Assembly: GCA_023548195.1 (NCBI GenBank)
Contig: JAJHZJ010000416.1
Span: 744,001 to 808,000 of the forward strand
Direction of reading: 5' to 3'
DNA length: 64,000 nucleotides
Origin: Bettongia penicillata ogilbyi
Lineage: Eukaryota > Chordata > Mammalia > Diprotodontia > Potoroidae
A program made the translations under genes and the position numbers. This document shows, piece after piece, positions 42,420 to 53,814 of the stretch; position 1 is the first letter of the stretch; every line of letters begins with the position of its first letter. Under the pieces are notes generated by a model, which did not search any database, had not been told where the DNA came from, and saw only the letters and a list, made by a program, of their open reading frames with translations.

Positions 42420-43140
42420 AACTACTTTCCTGTGCAAGGGATCGAATCCTGTGTAAGGTCAGCGTACTATCATTAGAAGTACGAATGAGAAGCAATGCAT
42501 GCTAGGAAAGTTATTGTAGGTATTTAAGCCTAGGTATGACTGTTAATACAGATTTAACACGATTTGGCCCTGCGTTGGCCTGTGTGTGGCTTGATGACCA
42601 GGTAACTCCAGCAAAGTCATAGACTCAGCAGCCTACAAAGTCAAACTCCCTGCAAACAATCCACAAGGATGCAGGATTCCTCTAATAACTCCTGCAGATA
42701 ATGGGATGGCAGAATTTCATAACTAGCTCGTTTCTTGTCCCTGAAAGAAGATATCTCTGCTTAGGTCAGTCCTGTTGTCATTGTTCATGTCATATTGCTG
42801 AGTGGTTACTCTGATAATCTTTGAGTGTGGAATAAGTTGGAGTCTGGGGCATTTTGAATGCTCATATCTGGCTGTTAACAGTGTAGGATGTAGTGGGTTG
42901 TAAAGGTCACGTCCTGGAGCCACCCGTGACTTTCCCCTATAACTCATCCTATATATGAGGAAAGGTAGAAAGGAACTGGGTCCCGGAGAAAAGGAAATTA
43001 GAGCTGAAACCTGTTCAAAGTTCAAAAGGGAAAAAAATATGGGGAAGAAAGGGAAGTATCAAGGGACGTTTATTTTTTTCAGTGCTATACTGTTTGTCAC
43101 CAAAAAAAGATTAGGAGAAAAGAAAGATAAAATTATCCTT
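42420..43140. other. Unassigned segment, more CpG than its surroundings
   Basis: No similarity to other repeats in the window. It contains several CpGs ('ggatcgaatcc', 'ggtcagcgtac', 'cacgatttggccctgcgttgg', 'ggtcacgtcctgg'), unlike the depleted intergenic background. A 100-codon minus-strand frame (42,723-43,025) resembles nothing I know. It could be a decayed LTR or a young unnamed insertion. Confidence 0.3.
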
Positions 43141-43859
43141 AATATAACAGTTAAGTGAGTATTATACCTAATAACTCCATATTTCCCCATTTTGTCTTTA
43201 CCATCCTGGTTGTAAGACAATAATTGAGGTTCTTCATGCTTTGGGAAAGCTGTAAGAGAAATTTGTATTAGTTGCCCAACACTATGTGAACATTCAGTTC
43301 CATTCAAAAAATGTTAAGTGCTTCCTCTGTGGAAGACTTACACAGAAACCCTCTGATGTCCTTTCATGGTGGAAGTGATTGGATTTATAAAGACCATTCC
43401 AACAAAACACAAACTCTTACTATGCTGAAAAAGCTCCCGAGTATAGACTTGCTGCTATCTTAAGGAATATCCTTATTCATTATGGAGAGTTTGATCATGA
43501 GTTTAGTTGCAAGATGGTGAAATTTTTAGCCACAGCAACTTTTGAAAGATTATCTACCAAGTTGTAGAGGTGTAAGACTTGTGTTGGAAGGATTAACCAT
43601 ACTGCCAAAGCCATCGATCTTTGGAATATGGAAATTTTGAAAGAGATTGCTAAATGCTGGTTTTTCAAAGATGGAAAAACGTGCCTAATCTCAGGGACTT
43701 TAAAGCCCATTAGATGTACACAACTATAATCCAAGTTAGAATGTAGCAAGAATCCTTAAAAACAAAACACCTTTGCTAGACCCTACCAGCTTTTCAAGGT
43801 ATTGCTATATATCCCTTTTCTCAGCTGAACTTTTAGAAAAAGCTAGTTCCCCTCACTGC

Positions 43860-44400
43860 TTCTACTTCTGTTCTCAACCCTTTGAAATCTGACTTCCAAC
43901 CTCATCAAATTGGCTGAAACTGCTCTTTCCACAGTCACCAATGATCATTTACCTGTTTATTAATTACCATTTACTAATCTTGGTAATTTTTCAGTCCTCA
44001 TCCTTTTTGACCTATCTGCCTCATTGGACCCTTGATCACCTTATCCTGAACACGTCTCATGCCACACCACTCTCTTCTGGTTCTTTTAATTGTCCTCCCT
44101 TTTTCAATTTTATTTCAGCTTCACTACAAAGATCACAGCCTGTAACTTTTGAGTGTTCCTCAAAGTTCTGCCCTAGACCCCCTATCTCTGCCTTCTGTAC
44201 ACATTCTCCTGCTGATGTCTTTGTGGCCGGTTTCAAGTGCTGCCACCTGCCTTAGGCTTTCTTTGATCTCCAGTTGGTAGCACTTCCCCTCCCAACTCCA
44301 GAATTACATTGTTTATATTTTGTATTTCCCGACTGTGTCCATGGTTTTCATCCCTCTCCCCAGTAAAAATAAGCTCCTTCGGGGCCAGCACTACTTTTTT
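43860..44400 (+). repeat. L2 LINE fragment with reverse transcriptase remnant
   Basis: The plus strand reads SVLILFDLSASLDP, matching the L2 reverse transcriptase motif A region (LDLSAAFDT), then a Ser-rich decayed stretch, and 'cctcaaagttctgccctagacccc' corresponding to the VPQGSVLGP block. A plus-strand L2 continuation appears at 45,715-45,890 and 46,580-46,880, so these may be pieces of one element split by later insertions. Confidence 0.7.
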
Positions 44401-44795
44401 TTCACCTTCGAAATCATAAATGCAAGTTAAATCGAAAGAACTTACATTTTCCTTGCAGTTGTACCATTCCTAACAACTTGTTCATTGAGAAATGATTGTT
44501 AATGGGGGGTTGGAGGGTAGGGGGTAGAATCAACTATATTAGATTAGGAGGGGGGAAGAGAAAATGGACTTAGAGAACAGCATAGGCAGATGCATTCATA
44601 CACATATATACATAAGTATAAATACATAAATGTATATTAACAAATATATGTACACATAAATATATTTATATACATAAATAACAAATTGCAAAACATGTAT
44701 ATATAATTAGTATTTTATAAACTTGATGGACTGTGAAAGCTGGCTAACATTTTATTTTTAATGTTCCTGGGAGAACTAGGTTGGAAAAATGAGGA

Positions 44796-44948
44796 AAATA
44801 AATTTAGAGCTTGACATCATCTTCCATAATGACTTCTGGTTGGAACATAGACTTAAGCATCAATCAATTAGAAATAAATTTAGAGCTTGACATCATCTTC
44901 CATAATGACTTCTGGTTGGAACATAGACTTAAGCATCAATCAATTAGA
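44796..44948 (+). repeat. Perfect 76-bp tandem duplication
   Basis: Two identical 76-base copies (44,796-44,871 and 44,872-44,947), starting aaataaatttagagc and ending caatcaattag, in direct tandem. The second copy abuts the first base of a SINE at 44,949. Zero differences imply a recent event, or an assembly artefact. Confidence 0.95.
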
Positions 44949-45205
44949 GGCAGCTGGGTTGCACAGTGGTTGGACCACTGACATGAAATCAGGGAGATCT
45001 GAGTTCAAATTAGTAGCTGTGTGACCCTGGGCAAGTCACTTAAACTCCACCTGTTTCCTCAGGTATAAAATGGGGATTAAAAACACCTATTTCATAGTGT
45101 TGTTGCAAGGATCAAATGAGGTATTTGTAAAGGGCTTGACATAGTTGGTGCCTGGCACATAGTAAGTACCATATAAAGGCTTATTCATCTCCCCCACCCT
45201 CATCA
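44949..45205 (+). repeat. tRNA-headed SINE, long-tail variant
   Basis: 'ggcagctgggttgcacagtgg' head, 'gagttcaaattagtagctgtgtgaccctgggcaag', then 'tgttgcaaggatcaaatgaggtatttgtaaagggcttgacat' and 'gtgcctggcacatagtaagta' tail. Confidence 0.8.
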
Positions 45206-45424
45206 CCACAAAAAAATTAGAAGAAAAGTAAAAATGTATCAATTGTGGATGGGTGACATTTTTGTCTCTTGAAATTATAAGAGAACAAATTAGATGGATC
45301 CTTTCACATCAAAATTAGAAGATTCTGCAAAAGTAAAGATAATGTATCACAGATAAAAGGGGGTGGAACTTAATGAGGAAACATTTACACCAAGTAAATA
45401 TTTTGTTACATTGATTTAATTGTT

Positions 45425-45620
45425 ATCTGACTCTCTGTTACCCCATTTGGAGTTTAATTTGGCAAAAATAATGAGTGCTTTGCCATTTCCATTTCCAGCA
45501 AGTTTTACAGATGAGGATACTGAGGCAAACAGGGTTAAGTGACTTGTCCAGTGTCTGAAGCTGAATTTGAACTCAGGTCCTCCTGACTCCAGGCCTGTTG
45601 CTCTATCTACTGTACCCACC
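45425..45620 (-). repeat. tRNA-headed SINE, antisense
   Basis: Reverse complement of the SINE order: 'taccccatttggagtttaat' (tail), 'gttaagtgacttgtcc', 'tttgaactcaggtcctcctgactccaggcc' (B-box region) and 'tctatctactgtaccc' (head). Confidence 0.8.
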
Positions 45621-45714
45621 TTGTTATCTCATAAATATTAACCACTAAAAATATTTATGGGAACTGATTCAAATATTCAGTGGAAAGATACTTGAATATC
45701 CCCTCTTCTATTTA

Positions 45715-45890
45715 TTTGGCAAGTCCGATCAATTCTACATCTGCATTCTTTCCCACATCAGTCACCACCCTAATTCAGGCCTTTACCTTTTACTTAGACA
45801 TTTACGAAAGTCTTTTAACCAATCTCCTTGCTTCTACAATCTTGTTTCTTTCCCAATCCATCCATTCCCTAATGAATAAATGAACATTCA
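45715..45890 (+). repeat. L2 LINE fragment
   Basis: 'caagtccgatcaattctacatctgc', 'caccaccctaattcaggccttta' and 'ttaaccaatctccttgcttcta' follow the L2 consensus order in sense orientation. Confidence 0.65.
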
Positions 45891-46449
45891 ATTATAAAAT
45901 TTACAAAAGAGGGTGAACAAATTACAAGAGGGGATATCCAAATGCCTAATGATTATATGAAAAAAAATTTCATATTCATATCCATCACATTAGCAAAAAA
46001 TGACAAAATTGAATCATGACACCGGATTGTAGAAAACTAGGTACTATGATAGGTATTCTATCATAGAATGGTAAATTGATGGAATCTTTTTGGAGAATAA
46101 TCTGACAGGACACTCTATAAAAACACAATCCTACCCTTTGACTCAAAAATCCCATTTTTAGAGACATTACCCTCAACGTTATTTATCCTAAAGAACCATC
46201 TGTTCAGTGATATTTACAGCAGCTTAATTTGTCATTGCAAAAAACTTCAAGCAACTTAAACTGGGAAATGTCAGAACAAATACTCAGTCTCAATGCTATC
46301 ACATTCTGTAATTCAGTGAAGGATGTTAATATAAGAAATGTGAAGAGAGAAATATGTAAAGACTTGAAAAAACGTGAAGAAACATTAAAATATCAGTGTA
46401 CTATAGATGGTCAAAATACAAGGGGGGAAAGTGACAAAAAGGTTTAGGA

Positions 46450-46880
46450 AAATCCATCAACAAGCATTTATTAAGTGTCTATTACTGTATGTGCCAGGCC
46501 TTGTACTAGGCAGGATACAAAATGCAAAAAAATGAAATCATCCCCATCAAAGAGTTTACATTGTAACACTCTGAACTATGAGACCATTTCTTGTCTCCAT
46601 AGGTTTTTGCATTGCCTGTTCTACTTGACTGAAATGTTCTGCCTCTTAGCTTCTGTTCTTAAAATGCCTAGCTTCTTTTGAGACTCAGTTTGTCACCATC
46701 GCCTCCTGAAAGCCTTTCCTCATCTCCCTAGCTGCTAGTGCCATCTCCTCTAAGGTCATCTTCCAACTTAACTGTATTTAACTTGCCTGTACTGACATGA
46801 ATGTTGTGTTCCACATTCAAATTTAAGCATCTCAAGGACAGGGACTATTTTTGCTTTTTTTTTTTTGTATCCTTGTTCAT
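46450..46880 (+). repeat. L2/MIR-type 'aagcatttatta' repeat and L2 3' end
   Basis: 46,455-46,575 is the common 'aacaagcatttattaagtgtctatt ... aaagagtttacattgtaa' repeat; 46,580-46,880 matches the L2 3' end ('gaaagcctttcctcatctccctagctgctagtgcc', 'ctcaaggacagggactatttttg'). Confidence 0.65.
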
Positions 46881-46944
46881 AGTAACAATCCTTTTAATTA
46901 ATTGAATGATTGATGATTAAAGGAAATTGATGGAGTAATTGATA

Positions 46945-47160
46945 AGGCATCTGGTGGAATGGCGGATAGAAGAACACTGGGCCTGGATTCAGGACGATGT
47001 GAGTCCAGACACAAACTATGTAACCCTGGGCAAGTCATTTAACCTCTGTTTGCCTCCAGTTCCTCAGTGCAAAATGAGCTAGACAGGATGGCAAACAGCT
47101 CCATTATCTTTGCCAAGAAAACCTCAAATGGAGTCACAAAGAAGTGGACGCAACTCAACA
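46945..47160 (+). repeat. tRNA-headed SINE with RTE-like tail
   Basis: 'catctggtggaatggcggatag', 'aaccctgggcaagtcattta', 'gccaagaaaacctcaaatggagtcacaaagaagtgga', ending caacaacaaac. Confidence 0.8.
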
Positions 47161-47429
47161 ACAAACTTATTCCTCAGAGCAACTCTTCCATATTTTTCTT
47201 TTCTCCTTAAGCCCCAACTGCTCCCCAGTAATACTTAGCACAGTAGAAACTCCTCCACCGAGAAGACTGTCACCATCCAATGTGAACTCCCTTTGTTTGT
47301 CCTTCATTCCTCAGAATTCGGTAACATCAACAATTCCTTCTTCCCTCCTATCTCGTGTCCCAAGACAACCTACATTTGCTAATCCCTCTCCTTTCCTTAA
47401 TTCTATCCACTCTCACGTTGGGAAGCCAC

Positions 47430-47640
47430 AGTGAGGTATAGTGGAAAGAACACTGGATTGGGAGTCATAGGGTCAGAGTTCAAATTCTAGCTGCACCATT
47501 ACCTGTATGACCTTGGACAAATCACTTAATCTTTGTAGGCGTTGGTGTCTTCATCTGTAAATTGATGGCATGGGAATGGTTGACCCATCTAACTAAATGT
47601 CCCATCTAACTAAATCTGTGATCTTTCAACCTCCCATGGG
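47430..47640 (+). repeat. Mon1/MIR-like SINE with internal 17-bp duplication
   Basis: 'gtggaaagaacactggattgggagtcatagg', 'ccttggacaaatcacttaatc', 'ttcatctgtaaattgatgg'. The tail has 'ccatctaactaaatgtc' followed immediately by 'ccatctaactaaatctg' (47,584-47,617). Confidence 0.7.
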
Positions 47641-47679
47641 AGTGTGTTGATTACCCTCTAGGCCTTCTCTCAATGAGCG

Positions 47680-47960
47680 CTTGATCAGCAAGTCCAACTT
47701 TAGACAGGGCATATCCAGTTTAATATGGAGCCAACATCTCAAACTCAACATATGCCAAACTCAGTTTATAATCTGTTACTCCAAACCATCTCCTGATATT
47801 GATTTTTATTTCTCTCAGTATTACCACCATTTACCTACTCTTCCTTATGGAAAACTTTGATTTTATCTCTCTTAACTTTCCTTTATGTCCTGTACTCAAT
47901 CAGCTGTCAAGTCCTATGATTCTAAACAGTATTTTATCTATTACTCCCATCTTTTCTCTT
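47680..47960 (+). repeat. L2 LINE fragment
   Basis: 'ccaacatctcaaactcaacatatgccaaactcag' and 'tcagctgtcaagtcctatgattctaa' follow the L2 order in sense. Confidence 0.6.
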
Positions 47961-48059
47961 AAAATAGTCAATTTAGTTCTAAACAATAATAACAAATTAA
48001 GCTTACATTTACAACTAAGCTTTTTTGAAAAGTTTCTACCTAAAAGTATCTATTTATGG

Positions 48060-48310
48060 GGGAAGGGGAAAATAAGCATTTATTTGGTTGCCTATTATCT
48101 TAAGATAAAATATCATGTCATTCGATTCTCCCAACAACCCTATGAAAGTAGATGCTCTTATTTTACAAGTGAGGAAACCAAGACAAACAGAGGTTAAATG
48201 ACTTGCCCAAGGTCACACTGCTTGTAAGTATCTGAGGCCAAATTTGAATTCAGGAAGATGAGTCTTCCTGATTCCAGGCCTGGCACTCTTGTCTGCTGCA
48301 CTATGTAACT
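48060..48310 (+). repeat. MIR-like SINE
   Basis: 'cccaacaaccctatgaaagtagatgctcttattttacaagtgaggaaacc', 'gacttgcccaaggtcacactgcttgtaagt', 'ttgaattcaggaaga' and 'tgattccaggcctggcactc'. Well preserved. Confidence 0.8.
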
Positions 48311-48524
48311 AACTGCCTGTTAGGGAATGAGATAGAAATCAGTAAATAAGGAAGAAATCAGACTCTGGAGCAACAATGAGGCTGGTTATGCCTTCAAACT
48401 CCTACTCCTACTAGAGAGGAGAAAAATTCTACCAGATGACCATTAGAGATGAGAAATTTTGAGTCCCAGAATAGAGTACCTTACAAATTTGAGAATTAAT
48501 CAGGGAAACTTGATTGTTCAAAAT

Positions 48525-49080
48525 GTAATAACTATGGTACGGTGAAAAAAGACTGGACTTTTAGACCGGAAGACCAGGCTTTCTCCTATCTCCGTATTAG
48601 TCCTTTGGCTTTGAGCAAGTCATTAATTTTGTTGGAGTCCAAGGATGATAGAACTATATACCTAGAGTTCTGGGGGACTTTAGCAGTCACCTAGCCCACT
48701 CTTATTTTTACAGGTGATGTAACAAAGCTAGGATTTGAATTCAGGTCATGTGATTCTTAAAGTTCATTGCTGTTTCCACATCATATTGGCTCCCACCCCC
48801 TTCTTCATCTGAAATATGTGGTAGTAATATTACCTTCCTTACACAGATTTTTGTGAAGAGCAAATGAGATAATATATGTGAAGTTACCTGCAACCAGAAG
48901 GCATTAAATGTAACTTATGATAAGTTAGACATATAGAACACTAGGCACTCTGTGGAATGAATGAATGGAGTGAATGAAAAAGCATTTATTAAGGCTTACT
49001 ATGTGCAAGCACTGTACTTAGATTTGGTGATACCAATACAGAAGAAAAGACAGACTGCTCTGAGAGATGTTGTAGTAGAG
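48525..49080 (+). repeat. SINE, MIR and L2/MIR-type fragments
   Basis: Mon1-like 5' part (48,525-48,640), MIR-like part (48,640-48,790, 'ctaggatttgaattcaggtcatgtgattctt'), SINE tail (48,830-48,910) and the 'aaagcatttattaaggcttactatgtgcaagc' repeat (48,955-49,080). Confidence 0.6.
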
Positions 49081-49289
49081 AAGGGGCTTATTGGTCTGCT
49101 AGCTTCTTTGAGGATCTCTCCATATGGAGATTGTGTGCTGCCATATTTGATCTCCTACATGTAGGGCTTGGGAAGTCAAGGTGTCCCTGGCTGTCAGTCT
49201 TCTGTTTATATGCAACTTCTACAGAGCTTGCAATATAATTTGTCATGTTTTTAGTTCCCAGGTAGTCTGCCATCACTACAGTCATGAGG

Positions 49290-49960
49290 GAGTGGAGAGA
49301 CTTGCTGAATCATTTTGTTTCGCTATTTCCCAATGAACACCCAAACACCACTCTCCTATGCATATTCCATCCAAATATTCTGCTTATTAACAGGAATAAG
49401 GGACACATCCCTCAACTTTGACCATCAAATAATGATGTTGACCACTGCATTTGGTCTGAGTTTTGTTATTTCTCAATGTTGATTTCATATACATTGTAGA
49501 AGTCATTGTGTATCTTATACTTTGATTCCTCTCCATCACATCATTCAAGTCTTTCCCATGTTTCTGTGAATTCTTCAAGCTCACCATTCCATACAGTATA
49601 ATTGTACCATAAATTGTTGAGCAATTCTTCACTTACTGGGCATATGCTTTTGTTTCTAGCTTTTTATTACCACAAATAATGCTGCTAGCCACATTTGTGT
49701 GCGTATGGCTCTTTTCTAGCTTTCAATGACTTTTTGAGATATAATCCTAATAGTGGAATCTCTGAATAGAAGGATATGAATGATTTAATAACTCTTCCTT
49801 CTATACTTCCAAATTATCTTCAAAAGGGTCAAACCAATTCTCTGTTCTGCCAACGGGATTAACATGCCTAAATTTCTACAGTTCTTCTACCAAGGATTCC
49901 AAAATAAGGCATCTTCATGAGAGTGCCTACTAGCATGAATATCAAATTTTATTCTTGGGA
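49290..49960. repeat. L1-derived fragment
   Basis: 'ttttgtttctagctttttattaccacaaataatgctgct', 'ttgagatataatcctaatagtggaatctctg', 'ttccaaattatcttcaaaagggtcaaaccaattc' is the L1 3' region pattern common to mammals. The copy is old and its limits are uncertain. Confidence 0.55.
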
Positions 49961-50990
49961 TACTAGTGATAGCTGATCAAGTCTATTGTCATGGCCACTC
50001 AAGGACAGTAAGGAATTGGTTAGGTTATGGAAGACTTGGGCGGGGTTGGTTCCTCATGAGGTCTCTGATTCAGGTATAGATTTCTTAGGACTGAATATAT
50101 TGGCTGATGTTATACTGGAGAAGAAGCCTAAATGACTATATAGGGCACCTTGAATAAGTTGGAATATCCCACCATTAGTATATCATAACATAAGCATAGC
50201 ATTTTCCATTGTGACTCTGGTGGTAAAGGATGATGGAAGACAGTGTATTATGAATGAAAAGAGGCATCTCACTTGACCTAGGTCATCCTATTTGTGGGGA
50301 CTACCATTCCCTGCTGAATTGAGTCAACTTGGCCTATGTATATTTATTTATCTATGAACTTGCTGCTTGTGGATCACTTCTCTGAGGTTCTCTTACTATA
50401 GCAGCATTTGGATAGGCTCCACCTTGTAGATCAAAGTATATGTTCATTAGTTAAAGCCTAGCATCAGGGCTGTACTGGTAAATGTGTCATAACCAGATCT
50501 CTTCTCTACCCTCCAAAGTACATGTAACACCTGTACAATTAATCTGCATTATTAACATTTTCTACATTGCAACAAATCAAGCCCTCATTTGTAGCCTTTA
50601 CTCATTTCCAAGGTATAAATGCTAACACTGAAAATTTAACAATTGGTTCTCATGAGCCTATTGGAGCTGATTCAAGTCCACTCCTGCCTGAAATGCACAT
50701 AATAAAAAAAAATAAATTATCTAAAGAAAATACCCATCTTCTCTGCTTCTGATTTATTTCTTTAGTATTCTGGAGGCTCTCAAGTTCTTTAGCTGCAAAT
50801 GGACTGTGAAAAAATACCAGGACCCCCCCACCCCCCCACTACAGGTGGTAACACCACTCCTCAAATACCACCTTGATTCTACCTTTTCACAAATGGCATA
50901 GATTTAACTGCAGAGATTTTTTGCAAGAAGTATGCACTGAGTCCATTGAGGGAAAAGATTCTAGCTTGTTATAAGATAGCCCCTGTGCTC
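49960..50990. other. Unassigned stretch
   Basis: No gene or named repeat. The 61-codon plus-strand frame at 50,567-50,752 shows no recognisable domain. A C-run (accccccccaccccccccac) lies at about 50,822-50,840. Confidence 0.4.
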
Positions 50991-50994
50991 AAAT

Positions 50995-51240
50995 CAGCTA
51001 GGTGGTGCAGTGATAAAGTGCTGAGTCAGGAGGATCTGAGTTCAAATCCAACCTCAGACACTTAGTCATATGACCGTGGGCAAGTCACTTAACCCCATCT
51101 GTCTCAATTCCTCAACTATAAAATGAGCTGAAGAAAGAAATGACAAATCCCTTGATATCTCTGCCCCAAAAAATATCATAAAACGCAAATGAAACCTTGG
51201 AGAGTTAGCCACAACTGAAATGACTCAACAACTAACTCCA
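50995..51240 (+). repeat. tRNA-headed SINE with RTE-like tail
   Basis: 'agctaggtggtgcagtgata', 'gagttcaaatccaacctcag', 'ccgtgggcaagtcacttaacccc', 'aaatgacaaatcc', ending 'actgaaatgactcaacaact'. Confidence 0.8.
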
Positions 51241-51294
51241 AAATCAGAGGTCTCCACCTTAAGCACAAATGTCTTACTCAAGCCTAAGTACACA

Positions 51295-51650
51295 GATCAC
51301 TGTATTGCAGAGCTTGGAAGGGACCTTCAGTGACTGTCTAGTTCGAGCCATACCTGAAAGAGAACCTTTTCTACATTATATCCAGCATCTGGTGATCTAG
51401 TATTTGCTTAAAGACCTTCCCTCCCAAGTCAGTCCTTTCTACTTTGGGATAACTGTTCAGAAGTTTTCCCTTGATCCACCATACCTGGACTTCCATGGCT
51501 ACGTAAGCTCCCAGCTTTCAGGTGTGGGCCTCTCAGGGAGGTTGTAATATTCCCTACACCTTGGGTACCCACATCCACTATCTTTGCCAGGAAAACCCCA
51601 AATAGGGTCATGAAGAGTCAGATATGACCGAACAGCAACAGAGGTTCTCT
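51295..51650 (-). repeat. CR1/L3-like antisense piece followed by an RTE-type tail
   Basis: 51,295-51,480 ('gtgatctagtatttgcttaaagacc', 'tcagtcctttctactttgg') looks like an antisense LINE 3' end. 51,575-51,645 is an RTE-like SINE tail in plus sense ('gccaggaaaaccccaaatagggtcatgaagagtc'). The join between them is unclear. Confidence 0.4.
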
Positions 51651-52094
51651 AACCTAGGGGGGCTATTGATACTTTTTTTCTCCCTTATTTTCTTTTCTCA
51701 ATTACATGTAAAATTGTAACTATTGATTTAATGAATGCAAGATTATTTTTTCAAAAACTGTCTTATTACAAACTTATAATATAATAAATATAATATAATA
51801 AACATAATCTACAAATAAATAATACACAGCATAGGAAATAAAATCTATCTAAAACTGGTAGCAATCAGCAAAGTAGAACTAAGGAAATGAAGAGACATCT
51901 CACAAAAATCCCTTGGCTCCTTCTGCCTTCCAAATCTGTTGTAGTTCCATTTCTATGTTTCTTTTTTATATTCTCAGCTGTAGTGGAGCATCAGACATGA
52001 CTGAAGAAAGATAGGACAATAACAGTCACTTCTTGACACCTGTCTTCTGCATTTAACATTATTGAGTACCTTCTGCTGGGTTATGGAAGGTGAT

Positions 52095-52265
52095 GTAGAA
52101 GTGATATTGTAGAGTGGAAAGAGCACCAGAATTGTTGGAGTCATTAAATCCTGGGTTTGAATTTGGTCTCAGCCATTTACCTCTCTGGGCTTCAGTTCCC
52201 TTAACTGTAAAATGAAGAGGTGGGATTTGATCCCTTTCAGCTCTAATTCTGTATATTTATCCCTT
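52095..52265 (+). repeat. Mon1/MIR-like SINE
   Basis: 'gagtggaaagagcaccagaattgttggagtc', 'tgggtttgaatttgg', 'ttcagttcccttaactgtaaaatgaagagg', 'ccctttcagctctaattctgta'. Confidence 0.8.
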
Positions 52266-52559
52266 CCACATTGCAGGAGTTAGGGGGGCAGTGCCCCTAC
52301 AACCTGGAAAATCTATGTAAAATTTTTGGGCCCTCCCTTCATGTCAGAGAAGAAGTCTGAATTTTTTCTTTTTCTTTTATGGGGTGCTTACAGTACCTTA
52401 CTGTAAAATTTGGGTTGATATTATATAATACTATACATATATCTTATGCATTTCTGAGTTTCTAAACTTTTTCTATGTCATCTGGTAGCCTTCATGTGTC
52501 ATCTATAGCAGTCTCTTTAGATAATACCCTCTTCCCTTTCTCAATGGAATTGTTTCTCT

Positions 52560-52760
52560 TTGTTTTTTCAGAATTTTCTTTTTAAAATTTTATTTATTTT
52601 TTTTAATTCACGGAATAAAACAAACATTTCCATAACAGTGTAATAAAAAAGATAATTGCACATGAAACTGAAAATTATTATGTACAGCTTACTATTCCTT
52701 CTAAATATGTAATAAAGTTATCTAAATTTCTTTTTTCTTTTTTTTCTTTTTTCTTTCCCA
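52560..52760 (-). repeat. L1-type 3' fragment
   Basis: 'caaacatttccataacagtg', 'gcacatgaaactgaaaattattatgtacagcttactattcc' is a repeat of the L1 3' region type; orientation is inferred from the other L1 3' pieces. Confidence 0.45.
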
Positions 52761-52914
52761 CTTTGCCCAAGATATGGCTACCATTAAACACAAATATATA
52801 TTTAATTCTTGAGAGTTTTTCATCTTACCTGGACTGATTTCCACCTAATTTTCAGATGATCCCATCTATTTTTTCTCACCTCAGCATGGGAACTGAAGTA
52901 AACCACTACTTAAA

Positions 52915-53100
52915 GGTATGGTGGTAATGTACAATGGCTTGGAAAACTGGTTGCAGTATTTACTAGACTTGTGACCTTTGACAATTCTCCTAATCCCTTT
53001 AAGCCTCTGTTTCTTATACTATATAAAATAAAGATAATAACATAATCCTCACAGGGTTGTTGCAAATAAACTTATTCACAAACCTTAAAGTTCTATGGAA
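52915..53100 (+). repeat. Diverged SINE
   Basis: 'tgacctttgacaattctcctaatcc', 'aagataataacataatcctcacagggttgttgcaaat' correspond to the core and long tail of the SINE at 44,949. Confidence 0.55.
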
Positions 53101-53159
53101 ATGGGCTTTATCAAATTGAGTCTTTGTAGGGGGTGTCCACCAAAATGCTCTTGAGCAAG

Positions 53160-53340
53160 AGTTCTTAACATTTTTGAGTCATGGATCCTTTCTCAAAATG
53201 AGGTGGTTTTTTTTTTTAAATCATAATTGAAGAAAATGCTAAATTTCTTTCAAAGGTTAGTAAAGATACAGATTTTTTCCCCATACAAATCCACAGACTC
53301 CAAATTAAAAACCTCTTCCCTAAAGTGTTCAAATAAATCT
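53160..53340. repeat. Dispersed repeat shared with the MHC retrocopy 3' region
   Basis: 'aaatttctttcaaagg ... gattttttccccatacaaatccacagactcc' aligns in the same orientation with 58,625-58,700. Family not identified. Confidence 0.5.
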
Positions 53341-53449
53341 ATGAGGGGTACATTCAGTTCCAAGAAACATGGAATAAAGCAGAATAGTAGTCTATGAATC
53401 TTCCTAATGCTGTAGATCTTGGTTATTTGTGTATCAGTCATTGTCTTTG

Positions 53450-53692
53450 GGACAAGAAGGTGGCACAGTTGATTGAATGCCAGGCCTGGAGTCAGTAAGA
53501 CTCATCTTTCTGAGTTCAAATCTGACCTCAGACACTTACTAGATGTAACCCTGGGCAAGTCACTTAACCCTATTTGCCTCAGTTTCCTCATCTGTAAAAT
53601 GAGCTGGAGAAGGAAATGGTAAACCACTACAGCATCTTTGCCAAGAAAACCTCAAAAGGATTCACAGAGCGTTAGACACAACTGAATAACAA
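53450..53692 (+). repeat. tRNA-headed SINE with RTE-like tail, complete
   Basis: Head 'ggcacagttgattgaatgccaggcctggagtc', B-box-like 'gagttcaaatctgacctcag', core 'ccctgggcaagtcacttaaccc', 'ctcagtttcctcatctgtaaaatgagctggagaaggaaatgg', tail 'gccaagaaaacctcaaaaggattcac'. The clearest full copy in the window. Confidence 0.85.
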
Positions 53693-53814
53693 ATTGCCTT
53701 TGCCTTCCTTGGATCCATATATATTCCACTGACCCAGCCTATTATGTTCTTCTGTCCTAATTCACTTCTCCAATTTTATGCCTAGCTGACTCTACCAATT
53801 TTAAAGGACAATTT

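Noticed and set aside
42723..43025. 100-codon minus-strand ORF as a gene
   Set aside because: No domain, no conserved neighbour, no splice evidence; length expected by chance in this much sequence.
44796..44948. Target-site duplication of the adjacent SINE
   Set aside because: Both copies lie on the same side of the SINE and 76 bp is far longer than LINE-mediated duplications.
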